NCBI GenBank assembly: GCA_032622095.1
Contig: CP136062.1
Coordinates: 138,590,351-138,654,350 of the forward strand
From: Siphonodentalium dalli
Lineage: Eukaryota; Mollusca; Scaphopoda; Gadilida; Siphonodentaliidae
Reading direction: 5' to 3'
DNA: 64,000 nucleotides
The notes under the pieces are model-generated. The model did no database searches. It was given only the letters and a program-made list of their open reading frames with translations, and was not told where the DNA came from. Shown here piece by piece: positions 54,983 to 64,000 of the stretch. The translations under genes and the position numbers were made by a program. Positions within the stretch are counted from its first letter, which is position 1. The number at the start of each line of letters is the position of its first letter.

Positions 54983-56020
54983 TTTTTTTATTTTATCTAT
55001 TTTTAATTTTTTTTTTTTTATTTAATATGTGCATACCAATTAGGCAATGCTAATATTTCTACTTTCTAAAGTTGTGCGATCCGTCATTTAAGTAGACACA
55101 CATTTGATTGTGCTGGATACATGCTACATTCATGTTGTCAAATTTACTACCTGTACATGTACCTTAACCGGGTTGAGGATTTTGTGCCTGCTGTTACGGT
55201 ACTCACCCATACATCTATAGATACATAATTAGTTTGTATCACATCATTTGTAACATATAAATTCAAAATAAGGAAGCATATAATAATATATTGAGAGTAG
55301 GGCCACCATGCAATTGACTCGAATAATGGTCTTAAGACACATACATGTATAGGGCAATTCCACGACGCAGAAAGAAATATGTGAAAAAAAATTAATCTTG
55401 CATATTGACTAAACGAAATTAGTGTAATGTCAGTCATGCATACTTTGGTCAACAAACAATATTTCATTTTGGTTCCAAGCTCAAATTTTGCTTTTACATG
55501 ATCTTGAAATATCGACCATGAAAATTTAACAAAGAGAATCAAGTGAGTTTCTTTAAATTTAAGACAAATTTAATTTAAAAACAAGTTGGAACATTGCCTT
55601 GATATTTTCATGTAGTGTCAGTCACGCTAACATTGAATGATGCCATGTTATCATCGCTTGACTAAATTCAGAATAATGCACCTATGTTGGGTGCACCCTG
55701 GCACAAGCCAGAATCACACATTGAAGTAAGATTTTATAGTTATTTATGTTGCTCGTATCATCACATTGAATCTTGAAAAGTTCTTTGAATGTAATGTCAG
55801 TCACGTCGAATTGCCCTATAGTAGTTCTAGTATGGTGGCAGAACAATACACAGTTTTTCGTTTGGAGAATATATCCAGTAAAACCAAATAAGAATTTACC
55901 TGATGGTATTAACATTATATATATACCGGTATATATTTTATTTCCTTTATTTATTTAATATGGTTATTATTTTATTTTTTTCTCAATAGGTGCATACCAG
56001 TGTTAATAGCTGAAAACTAA
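54782..56020 (+). repeat. Direct duplication; second copy interrupted by a MITE
   Basis: The block gtcttaaacacatg, agcagttctagaatggcggc, agaacaatacacagtttt, gtttggagaatgtatccagt then AT-rich sequence and gtgcatacca occurs at about 54782-55040. It recurs at about 55330-56000 with the 473-bp insertion 55348-55820 between gtcttaagacacatacatg and gtagttctagtatgg. The AT-rich part is low complexity (TTTA, TA and T runs at 54900-55022). Confidence 0.75.
55348..55820. mobile_element. 473-bp MITE with TATAGGGCAATTC ends
   Basis: Ends tatagggcaattc (55348-55360) and gaattgccctata (55808-55820) are exact inverted repeats of 13 bp. TA or TATA may be the target duplication. Inside, a gtaatgtcagtcacg-like word occurs three times (about 55425, 55615, 55793). 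The duplicated neighbour at 54782 represents the site without the insertion. Confidence 0.7.
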
Positions 56021-56282
56021 CTCGTCTATTCCGAGTTTGTATAACTTGTATCACTATGATTTGGGCGAATCGCATCTATATAAATGCTGATGGTTGTAGA
56101 TTACAATTGTACATATAAAGTATTCCGTTTGCGTTGTACATAGTATTAAAAGATAAAGTCACACAGGTGACCAATTTTGAATTTAAGTTTTAATAGACAA
56201 TCACAATGTGACTGTCAGATTCACTGCTAGATCATGCCACGAATCTCTTCTCTGGCTACCGGGCATGATCTAATTCACTGCA

Positions 56283-56630
56283 TTGAAACTTCAGAATATT
56301 GTTGCCAATACATTGAAGATGTGCAACATGTATATAGATAACGGAAATTTTTTTGACAAAGTTATTAAACCTTTTCAACATTTTTTATAATTTTATGTAT
56401 GAGGGTACCTTCATGGTGTAATCAACTCCTCCTACAGTTTTGATCGTACATATTTGAAACTTCAGATTGTTGTTACCCACATATTGGAGATGTGCAACAT
56501 GTATATAGATGACGGAAAAATTTTACGGAGTTATTGACCTTTTTCAACATTTTCTTTATAATTTTCTGTACCAGGGTGAGGCCTGAGGGTACCTTCATGG
56601 TGTAATAAACTCCTACATTTTTTATCGTAG
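56283..56630 (+). repeat. Tandem duplication, unit ~175 bp, before the LTR
   Basis: Both copies contain gaaacttcag, gatgtgcaacatgtatatag, cttttcaacatttt and gagggtaccttcatggtgta. Units begin near 56283 and 56454. Noncoding. Confidence 0.85.
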
Positions 56631-57684
56631 TGTGACGGTGTAATTTAGCCCTAGTTTATATACAACTAATACAAGTTAATACTGACAACTAGCAGCTAAC
56701 ATATTCATCCATATCACCGGTATTTACGACATCCCGTTTACCCTCTCAACTTTGCTGTATTCGATCCGTCCCTGTCTTATCACTGTCACTTCAGCCCAAT
56801 GCTAAACGCTCTAGTATCGCTACATCAACTAGTACAGGTAAGCTCGCAGCTGATTGGATGACACATGGTCGCGCGTAAATTGTCAAAGGTCAATCTTGTT
56901 TCGCGGGGTTTTAGATTAGTTTGTCAGAAAGTAAAGTTGTCTTCGGAAAGTTATTGTCTTAAAGTCTTAGTTTATTTTGTCGTCAAGATGTCGTCAAGTT
57001 GTTTAGACTATCGTTGTATACAGATCCTGACATAGTGGCCTATGTCTCATTGAACTGGTATGTTCACAGTTTCTATATTTTATCGTTATAACATGTTTTT
57101 ATTAATACTTTTGTCTTCAAGTAAATCACCATAGAGTTTGTCCATTTTGACATAAAGTATATTTCCTATTTTAATTATATTTTAATGTGATTACTTTTGT
57201 GAGGTTATCTCCCGATAACCTGAGATGCCAGTTTGTAGATATCTCAATTAGATAGATTGGATATCTGGCATTTCTTGTATTTTCAGGAACTCCTCAAGTT
57301 CCTTTAACATATATTTGTGTATGCACATATGCGTGCTTATCATGCAAATGGTAATATATTTGCATTTGGTTGCAGGGCCTATTCTATGCCTATACTGATG
57401 TATGATAACACTCTCTGTGTTATGTGAACAGACTATGCCAGTCTGTGGATGATGTTTGATTGTATGTGTTGGTGGTGATGATGATGATAATCAAGATGTG
57501 TTATTAAGATGAATAAATGCTATTGAAGACTACAAAAGGTAATATGAACTTTCCATAGACCCTGCCCACCAAGACTGAGAATTAATTGACGGAGCCCATA
57601 CTGCCAAGGCTAACTATATAAATTTAATGTCAAAGGCTCAAGGACATTTAATAATATAAATGGACCCATAGTAACCCTATGACA
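56631..57684 (+). mobile_element. Probable 5' LTR of the Gypsy element
   Basis: Starts TGTGACGGTGTAA and ends CCCTATGACA, that is TG...CA, directly before a TGGCGCTCACCGTGG stretch (57687-57701) that could be the tRNA primer-binding site. An AATAAA lies at about 57512-57517. About 1,054 bp. The 3' LTR is outside the window, so the boundaries cannot be confirmed. Confidence 0.5.
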
Positions 57685-59806
57685 TTTGGCGCTCACCGTG
57701 GTAATGGCAGTGGCTTCCAGAACTTTTGGAAATTCGAAGAAGTTGTGTTTCTTTAAGTGAAACTGGTAAACCAGCCCAAAGATAACTGTTGCTGGAAACT
57801 GGGAAATCCCAACCTGTCAACTGAGGACGCGCACGCAGTAACAACAATGTTTCGCCCGTGTGATCTATTCGTTCAGTGATTGTTTGATCCAGTGCAGTGT
57901 GTAGGCAAACTATTGTGCTATTCAATTATCGCTCGACCAAGTCGCGCATCGATGGAGTGATGACCTAGATTCGTAGACAAATACCACAGTGTGTAGAATC
58001 ACAAACTGTGACGTGCTAAATTGTAAACAATTCACATTCAATTGGGATCTGATGTCAATTATTCTCAAAATGCCCATTGTTTATTTATATGCACACTTGT
58101 TTTGTTTATATGCACTTCTGTTCATTCTGATTTGAACCATGCATCCTCAATAACTAAATTAGTTTATTTACGGTTGTGAGCTTGTGTATGCAACTTTGGT
58201 GACGTGACCCCGGTCATGCTGTCAAATGTGCCTGGATAATCTTATAACTAACGTGTCGTGTATAAAGAGCGTTCTATTTCTTATTCAAAGTATTGTCTGT
58301 TTTTCTTCAACGCTCAATAAAGTGCTCTGTTTGGTAAACCCGACACATAAATAGAACTTCCGGTTTTGCGTTGTAAACATTGACACATGGCTTTTTGTTG
58401 ACATGTCAACGTGAGCAGATCCGGACGATTTTGTCATTGTTTTTCATCAGTGCCAGTATTTTTGTAAGTGTAAGTTGTTTTCATGCAAACTATAGACTAG
58501 TTAATATACTGGTAATTTATTTTGAGGCTCATAGCATGTTCAAAATGTTGTATTTGATTGAGTATCCAAAATTGACAACAAAATTTGTCAGGCCACTTTG
58601 TCAAATTTCTCATGTGCCAGAATCACACTGCTGATTAAGTGATATTTTTCCAAAGCCGGACTTGTTGGAAAATATTTGAATTTTTCCAAACATTCCGTGT
58701 TTTCTGGTTGTGTAAATTTAATCGCTTTCTGCGGATGCATACTTAACTTAGTGCATCATTCGTGTTGGCATTTTGGATGCAAATAATTTTTGCATCATCC
58801 CGGTAGTGTTTAAGCTGGCATTTGTGAAAATGGTAGTTTCAGCTTGTTTTCCATCAGCGTTGTTGTTCGATATTCTTCATTCTGCTTCGGTGTTTTTGTG
58901 TTATGTTCAGTAGTCGCAGATAACATAAGACGGTAAGTTTAGTGTCGTCCAGTCAGTTGGCCAATAATATTGGTCACAGTATCTTGCCCATACCCGTCTT
59001 GACCCGACCTACATTCTGACTTGCCCACTTGTCGCTTGACATTTCAATCTTTTTGTCGTACAATACCGTGCGCTCGCATCATTTCATATCATAGCATGAA
59101 TTAAATAATTCAAATTAATAATGGTATAATTAATTAACTAAGCTAATTATATTATTATGTCTACGTCAGATTAGTGAAATTAGGTAACTTCGCCCGTCTT
59201 GTAAATTTTTTTCAGATTTTCCGAAGACGGTGGACGCAGTACATTGAAAATAGGACACTTAGAATTTATTTTCAGTTTGTTCGCATTTTAGTTCGGATAT
59301 AGGTGATTAGTTTCGACTTTGAATTTTTTCAGCTCGTCGTCAGACATTATTGAAGTTAGGTGACTTGTCCCGACTTAGATTTTTTTCAGCTGTTTTTGCA
59401 TTGAAATTAGGTGACATGGTTGTACTTTGAATTTTTTTTTGTAGACGGTAGCCGATTTACATCGACATTAGGTGACTTCATCGGACTTAGAAATTTTTTC
59501 CAGATATTTCTGCGTTATCATACATAGAGATTTATTTCTTCTTTTTATGCTAAAGCCGTAATTTATTTACAGTGAACTTAGGACTTGAATATTTTTTTCA
59601 GATTTCAATTAGCAATTGGACTTGAATATTTTTTTCACAGGTTACGATAGTCGATAGTTATTAGATAGCTGATCTTGAAATATTTTTCAGATATTCTTCT
59701 GAATAAATTATCGGTTAATACATTACTTTAACCACAACTTGCTGATTCATTTGAATAATTGTGTTTATTTGTATTATTATTTCCATATTGTTCATTAAAT
59801 TGAATC
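57685..59806 (+). other. Leader between LTR and pol ORF, no gag ORF
   Basis: About 2.1 kb with no frame encoding a capsid-like protein; short frames (for example 58380-58634) show no domain. The last 600 bp contain a repeat array of splice-acceptor-like words. It may hold an intron or an untranslated leader, or sequence of an older insertion if the LTR call is wrong. Confidence 0.5.
59170..59690 (+). repeat. Degenerate ~60-bp repeat with about nine TTTTTTCAG words
   Basis: Units of the kind gaaattaggtgacttg ... cgacttagaattttttcag recur with ttttttcag-like ends near 59213, 59268, 59329, 59389, 59447 (as gtag), 59501, 59598, 59637 and 59687. Each has a T-rich tract followed by AG, the shape of a 3' splice site. 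Confidence 0.6.
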
Positions 59807-62800
59807 ATGATGGCCGGTGTTGATGACTTACAGTCAATGGAGCGGAACGATGAGTTATTAGATAAGATTACAGCTCAGATTGGTAAATTAAGGAAACAGA
59901 TTGAAAGACTCCAGGAGGAGCAGGAGATGGAAATGCAGAATGAGAATGCCTATTACACCAATTATTATAATAATGGTTATGATTATAATAACACTTATTC
60001 TAGGCGTAGACGGTATAAGCAGAAGAGGTCACAGAACCATAACGGTTCACAGAGAGATGCTCATGAAGTGAATGATTTTAATCATCCTTCTAATGACAGG
60101 TTGCAAGATGATATAAATTGTTCCAGACAATTTGTAGGTTGTTATAAATGTGGAGAGGACTCACATTTTTCTAGAGGTTGTAGGAATTTCAGGTACTGGA
60201 ATAGGGGCAGAGCCAAACAGACTTATAATAGTCATTCTTCCAGACCTCAGCAGCAGTCCATGAATCTTAATTTACAGGATCCTTCTGGTTTAAGTGGAAG
60301 TCCCACAGAGACTGAAGTTCAGGTAGCTGGCTTTACTACAAAAGCACTTCTTGATACAGGGAGCACAGTGAGTACTATTTCAGAGCGGTTTTATACTTCA
60401 TTTTTATCGAAGTCCCCACTTCAGCCTCTAAACCAGATCCTGAACATTGAGTGTGCAGATGGTAAAAGTCTTCCGTACCTAGGGTACATACACTGTCCGG
60501 TGACAGTTTCTGAGTTTACTCGGAATGCGACAAGAGATTGTATTTTTCTTGTAGTGCCAAATAGCAATTATAACTTTTCAGTTCCAGTATTGTTAGGTAC
60601 AAATGTGTTAGCTGATTTCATGGAGATTTGTAAGCAGCAGCATGGTTCAAAATTTTTGCAGGTATCTAATCTGTCTTCTCCATGGTATATGTCATTTCGC
60701 TGTATGACATTCAGAGAAAGGAACCTTGCAAAGAATAATTTTGTTTTAGGGCAGGTTAAATCTGCAGAGAATCAGCATGTGATCCTTCATCCAAACACAA
60801 AGAAAGTTCTTTCAGGATTTATTGATCACAAGATGCCATATCAGCCTACATGTGCAATTTTGCAACCACTTCCAGATGATAGTCGATTTGATTTTTTAGA
60901 AATATGTCCGTACGTTGTTAAATATGATTGCAAGAGTAATGATTCGATTGATGTTCATCTGTCCAACATTTCTTCCAGAACCATTAGCATTGCTCCTAAC
61001 TCTGTAATATGCCAGATTCAACCTGTTTCAGTAGAGGATACAGAGGAGTCTAAGTCTGGTGAAACAAGTTCTTCATTTACAGATCAACTTCAGTTTGACT
61101 TATCTTCTTTGACAGCTGATGAATTTAAAGCTGGGATGAAACTTATTAAAAGTTTTTCAGATGTTTTCTCTCAGAGTGACTTGGACTTAGGTTTTTATAA
61201 CAGGATTAAACATCGGATTGATATGTATGACAGTACACCATTTAAGCAGCGTGCAAGACACATTCCACCTAGTATGATTGAAGAGGTCAGAAATCATCTT
61301 CATCAGTTGCTTTCAGCTGGAGTTATTAGAAGATCCAGGAGTCCATTCTCTTCTAATGGTGTGCTTGTTAGGAAGCGCGGTTCTAATGCTCTTAGACTCT
61401 GTGTTGATTACAGGCAACTCAATAAACAGACTATACCTGATAATTATGCTTTGCCTAGGCCTGAAATGTTGTTTGATTCTCTCAAAGGTGCCAAGTACTT
61501 CTCTGTGCTTGATTTGAAAATGGGTTTTCATCAATTAGAGATCTCCGAGGAACACAAAGAGAGAACTGCTTTTTCTGTTTCAGGATTAGGATTTTACGAG
61601 TACAATCGTTTAGCATTTGGACTTAACAATAGTCCAAGTTCATTTCAGAGAATGATGGAGGATTGTCTCGAAGGTTTAAACCATAATATCTGCAATATTT
61701 ATATTGATGACATCATTATTTGGTCGCAGACGGTTCCAGAGATGATAGAGCGACTTGAAGCTGTTTTTGACAGATTGAGGCAGTGTAATTTGAAGCTTGC
61801 CCCTTCAAAATGCAAATTCTTTCAACGTAAATGTACTTATGTTGGTTTTATAGTTTCAGAGCATGGAATTGAAACTGATCCTGAGAAAGTTGACAAAATT
61901 GTCAATTGGCCAGCTCCGGAGAATCCAGATCAGTTGAGGAAATTTTTAGGTTTCTGTGGTTTTTATAGGAAATTTGTCAAGAATTTTTCTGCAATTTCTA
62001 AACCCCTTACAGATTTACTCCCACCCACTAATGTTAAGAAGTCAAAGAATAAGAAGAAATCATCTTTTACAGGTAAATGGAAATGGGAAAGTGAGCAGCA
62101 GTCTGCATTTGATTATTTGAAAGATCGTCTTTCAAATCCCCCCATTTTAGGCTACCCAGACTATAGCAGACCATTTGAAATTCATATTGATGCGTCCCGG
62201 CATGGTTTAGGTTGTGTCCTTCTCCAGGAAGACGATGGCGTGATGCGGGTGATAGCATATGGCAGCCGAGGTACTACTGCCGCAGAGAAGAATTATCCCG
62301 CCCACAAATTAGAATTTTTAGCTTTGAAATGGACAGTGACTGAGAAGTTTTATGATTACTTATATGGAAATTATTTTGTTGTGTATACAGACAATAACCC
62401 TTTAACTTATGTACTTACTTCAGCTAAATTAGATGCTACAGGACAAAGGTGGTTGTCAGCCCTTGGTGCTTTTAAATTCGATATTCTCTATAAGCCTGGT
62501 AAGACCAATACAGATGCAGATGTTTTATCTAGGATGGATGAGCCTTCTTCAGCTTTTAATCATGAATTCATTCCAGTTGAATCCGTAAAGACTATCTGTA
62601 ACTCTTTACAGGTTCAGCAGCCTTTTGTTGAGAGTTTATGTGTTGACTCTGATGTATTGAAACCAGTTGATGAATTAGGTTATGATCTTGATGAGATGAA
62701 TTACAAGGATTGGAGGAGAGCACAGGAGCGAGATAATGTTTTATCATTTTGGATGACAGCAGTTAGGCAGAAGAAATGTCCGAATAGAAGGTCTTTGCCT

Positions 62801-64000
62801 CCTTCAAAGGATCATTCTCCTTTTTTCAGGCATTTTTCGAAGTTGAAGTTGCAGAGAGGTGTTTTATATAGAGAGTCAACTTTTAATGGTAGTTCAACAT
62901 CTCAACTTGTATTACCTTCTTCGTATGTTAGACTTGTATTGAAGTCATTGCATAATGACATTGGACATCCCGGACGGGATAGGACTATTTCTCTGGTGAA
63001 AGAAAGATTTTATTTCCCCAGCATTGACAGTATAGTAGATAACTGGATCAAGAATTGCCATAGATGTATAAGGAGAAAGACTTCTACAAATTTTAGAGCT
63101 CCTTTAGTTTCAGTTTCTACTTCACAGCCACTTGAGTTAGTTTGTATTGATTTTTTGTGTTTAGAATCTTGTAAAGGTGGTTATGAAAATGTTCTTGTTA
63201 TTACAGATCACTTTACAAAGTATGCTCAAGCTTTTGCTACCAAGAATCAGACAGCCAAGACTACAGCCGATATCTTATTCAATAATTTCTTTATTCATTA
63301 TGGCTACCCACAGCGTATACATAGTGATCAAGGTGCAAATTTTGAGTCACAAGTCATTTCAGAACTCTGTCAGCTGTGTGGTATACAGAAGTCTAGGACT
63401 ACGCCTTACCACCCCATGGGTAATGGCATTACAGAACGATTTAATCGTACACTCATAGGAATGTTAGGTACTCTTCATCCTGACCAAAAGAAAGATTGGA
63501 AATCCTTTATTGGCCCACTTGTTCATGCATATAATTGCACACGTCACGAAACTACAGGTTATGCACCATATTTGTTAATGTTTGGCAGAGAACCAAGGTT
63601 ACCAATTGATGTCATGTTTGGTTTGCATAAATCTGAATCTGATGATGATCGTTCGTATTGTGATTATGTTACTGACCTTAAGCACAGACTTAGAGAATCT
63701 TACAGGTTAGCTTCCAGTGGTATGTCTAAGTCTCAAGAAGGTCATAAGAGGAATTATGACAAGAAAGTGAGAGGCGCTACTATACATGTAGGCGATCGTG
63801 TACTTGTTAAAACTTTAGCTTTTGATGGCAGGCATAAATTGGCGGATAAATTTGATCCGGAGGTGTATGTTGTGAAAGAGCAACCGAATAGTGATATTCC
63901 AGTTTTTGTGTTGCAGGATGACTCAGGTAGAACCAGAACTTTACATAGGAATCATTTATTACCTATTGGTTCAATTCCTTTTGATCTTCCAGTTGATGAT
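59807..64000 (+). CDS. Ty3/Gypsy polyprotein: zinc knuckle, protease, RT, RNase H, integrase; runs off the window
   Basis: Open for 1,398 codons from tandem ATGs at 59807 to the window edge with no stop. Residues 20-45 form a coiled-coil-like Glu/Gln/Lys stretch. A CCHC zinc knuckle uses C112, C115, H120 and C125. Protease has DTG at 183-185. RT has CVDYRQLNKQTIPDNY, FSVLDLKMGFHQL, AFGLNNSPSSFQ and catalytic YIDD at 632-635. RNase H has an Asp at 795 (IHIDASRHGLG) and YTDNNPLTYV. Integrase has a zinc-binding H-H-C-C (from H1049) and the catalytic triad D1115, D1174, E1210 with 35 residues between the last two (DD35E). A GPY/F-like stretch (GDRVLVK, KLADKFDPEVYVV) follows. The region before the zinc knuckle is only ~110 residues, with no capsid domain. 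All catalytic residues are in place, so this copy could be active, depending on its 3' end. Confidence 0.92.
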   Translation, partial: MMAGVDDLQSMERNDELLDKITAQIGKLRKQIERLQEEQEMEMQNENAYYTNYYNNGYDYNNTYSRRRRYKQKRSQNHNGSQRDAHEVNDFNHPSNDRLQDDINCSRQFVGCYKCGEDSHFSRGCRNFRYWNRGRAKQTYNSHSSRPQQQSMNLNLQDPSGLSGSPTETEVQVAGFTTKALLDTGSTVSTISERFYTSFLSKSPLQPLNQILNIECADGKSLPYLGYIHCPVTVSEFTRNATRDCIFLVVPNSNYNFSVPVLLGTNVLADFMEICKQQHGSKFLQVSNLSSPWYMSFRCMTFRERNLAKNNFVLGQVKSAENQHVILHPNTKKVLSGFIDHKMPYQPTCAILQPLPDDSRFDFLEICPYVVKYDCKSNDSIDVHLSNISSRTISIAPNSVICQIQPVSVEDTEESKSGETSSSFTDQLQFDLSSLTADEFKAGMKLIKSFSDVFSQSDLDLGFYNRIKHRIDMYDSTPFKQRARHIPPSMIEEVRNHLHQLLSAGVIRRSRSPFSSNGVLVRKRGSNALRLCVDYRQLNKQTIPDNYALPRPEMLFDSLKGAKYFSVLDLKMGFHQLEISEEHKERTAFSVSGLGFYEYNRLAFGLNNSPSSFQRMMEDCLEGLNHNICNIYIDDIIIWSQTVPEMIERLEAVFDRLRQCNLKLAPSKCKFFQRKCTYVGFIVSEHGIETDPEKVDKIVNWPAPENPDQLRKFLGFCGFYRKFVKNFSAISKPLTDLLPPTNVKKSKNKKKSSFTGKWKWESEQQSAFDYLKDRLSNPPILGYPDYSRPFEIHIDASRHGLGCVLLQEDDGVMRVIAYGSRGTTAAEKNYPAHKLEFLALKWTVTEKFYDYLYGNYFVVYTDNNPLTYVLTSAKLDATGQRWLSALGAFKFDILYKPGKTNTDADVLSRMDEPSSAFNHEFIPVESVKTICNSLQVQQPFVESLCVDSDVLKPVDELGYDLDEMNYKDWRRAQERDNVLSFWMTAVRQKKCPNRRSLPPSKDHSPFFRHFSKLKLQRGVLYRESTFNGSSTSQLVLPSSYVRLVLKSLHNDIGHPGRDRTISLVKERFYFPSIDSIVDNWIKNCHRCIRRKTSTNFRAPLVSVSTSQPLELVCIDFLCLESCKGGYENVLVITDHFTKYAQAFATKNQTAKTTADILFNNFFIHYGYPQRIHSDQGANFESQVISELCQLCGIQKSRTTPYHPMGNGITERFNRTLIGMLGTLHPDQKKDWKSFIGPLVHAYNCTRHETTGYAPYLLMFGREPRLPIDVMFGLHKSESDDDRSYCDYVTDLKHRLRESYRLASSGMSKSQEGHKRNYDKKVRGATIHVGDRVLVKTLAFDGRHKLADKFDPEVYVVKEQPNSDIPVFVLQDDSGRTRTLHRNHLLPIGSIPFDLPVDD

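Noticed and set aside
57677-57925. Minus-strand 82-codon ORF after the LTR
   Set aside because: Opposite to the element's coding strand, overlaps the probable primer-binding site and has no domain.
1-64000. tRNA, rRNA or other structured RNA genes
   Set aside because: I looked for tRNA-like T-loop words (GGTTCGAATCC type) and rRNA-like conserved stretches by eye and found none convincing; a covariance-model scan would be needed to exclude them.

Overview
The window looks like repeat-dominated nuclear DNA from a marine invertebrate, most likely a mollusc or another lophotrochozoan. This rests on AT-rich sequence, eukaryotic transposon families throughout, TTGA-type LINE tails and a Crypton-like recombinase with the C-terminal tail style I associate with mollusc genomes. 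The species is not established. I find no convincing host protein-coding gene, tRNA, rRNA or CRISPR array. Nearly everything that can be named is a transposable element, an element fragment or a tandem repeat. The stretches between them are unassigned AT-rich DNA.

Left part (1-24 kb): a broken Crypton-type tyrosine recombinase (1285-2719); a tandem pair of ~680-bp repeats (3058-4432); two minus-strand copies of a LINE-derived unit that keeps ORF1 and a 3' UTR but shows no reverse transcriptase (4428-5790 and 20795-23225); a large foldback element made of repeated CCGGGACAACTCGG-like motifs (9321-10137); the first of four piggyBac-like MITEs built from two near-perfect hairpins (15449-15802); and a palindromic MITE (16964-17375).

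Middle (24-41 kb): further copies of these families, a nested set of inverted-repeat elements (32851-35262), and the most remarkable object, a 3,254-bp element at 36099-39352. It has perfect 150-bp terminal inverted repeats ending TG...CA and a 6-bp target duplication CGCGTT. A single minus-strand transcription unit carries a TATA box, a 73-aa basic protein, a 48-aa protein, a C2H2 zinc-finger ORF, a 488-aa FtsK/A32-like P-loop ATPase, and an AATAAA signal. It carries no polymerase, integrase or capsid gene, so it looks like a very small Polinton- or virus-related satellite, inserted recently but with frame breaks upstream of the ATPase.

Right part (41-64 kb): a 28-bp minisatellite bounded by inverted repeats and split by a truncated LINE (41848-44457); two more hairpin MITEs; a nearly full-length APE-type LINE on the minus strand with a 2A-like NPGP motif (47623-~51700); a long inverted repeat holding a second LINE fragment (52440-54199); a duplicated block with an empty and a filled MITE site (54782-56020); and an apparently intact Ty3/Gypsy retrotransposon entering at 56631. 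Its zinc knuckle-protease-RT-RNase H-integrase ORF (59807 onward) is still open at the window end.

The elements do not form one pathway. They form a layered record of insertions: MITEs inside LINE copies, a LINE inside a minisatellite, and the ATPase element inside an older dispersed repeat.
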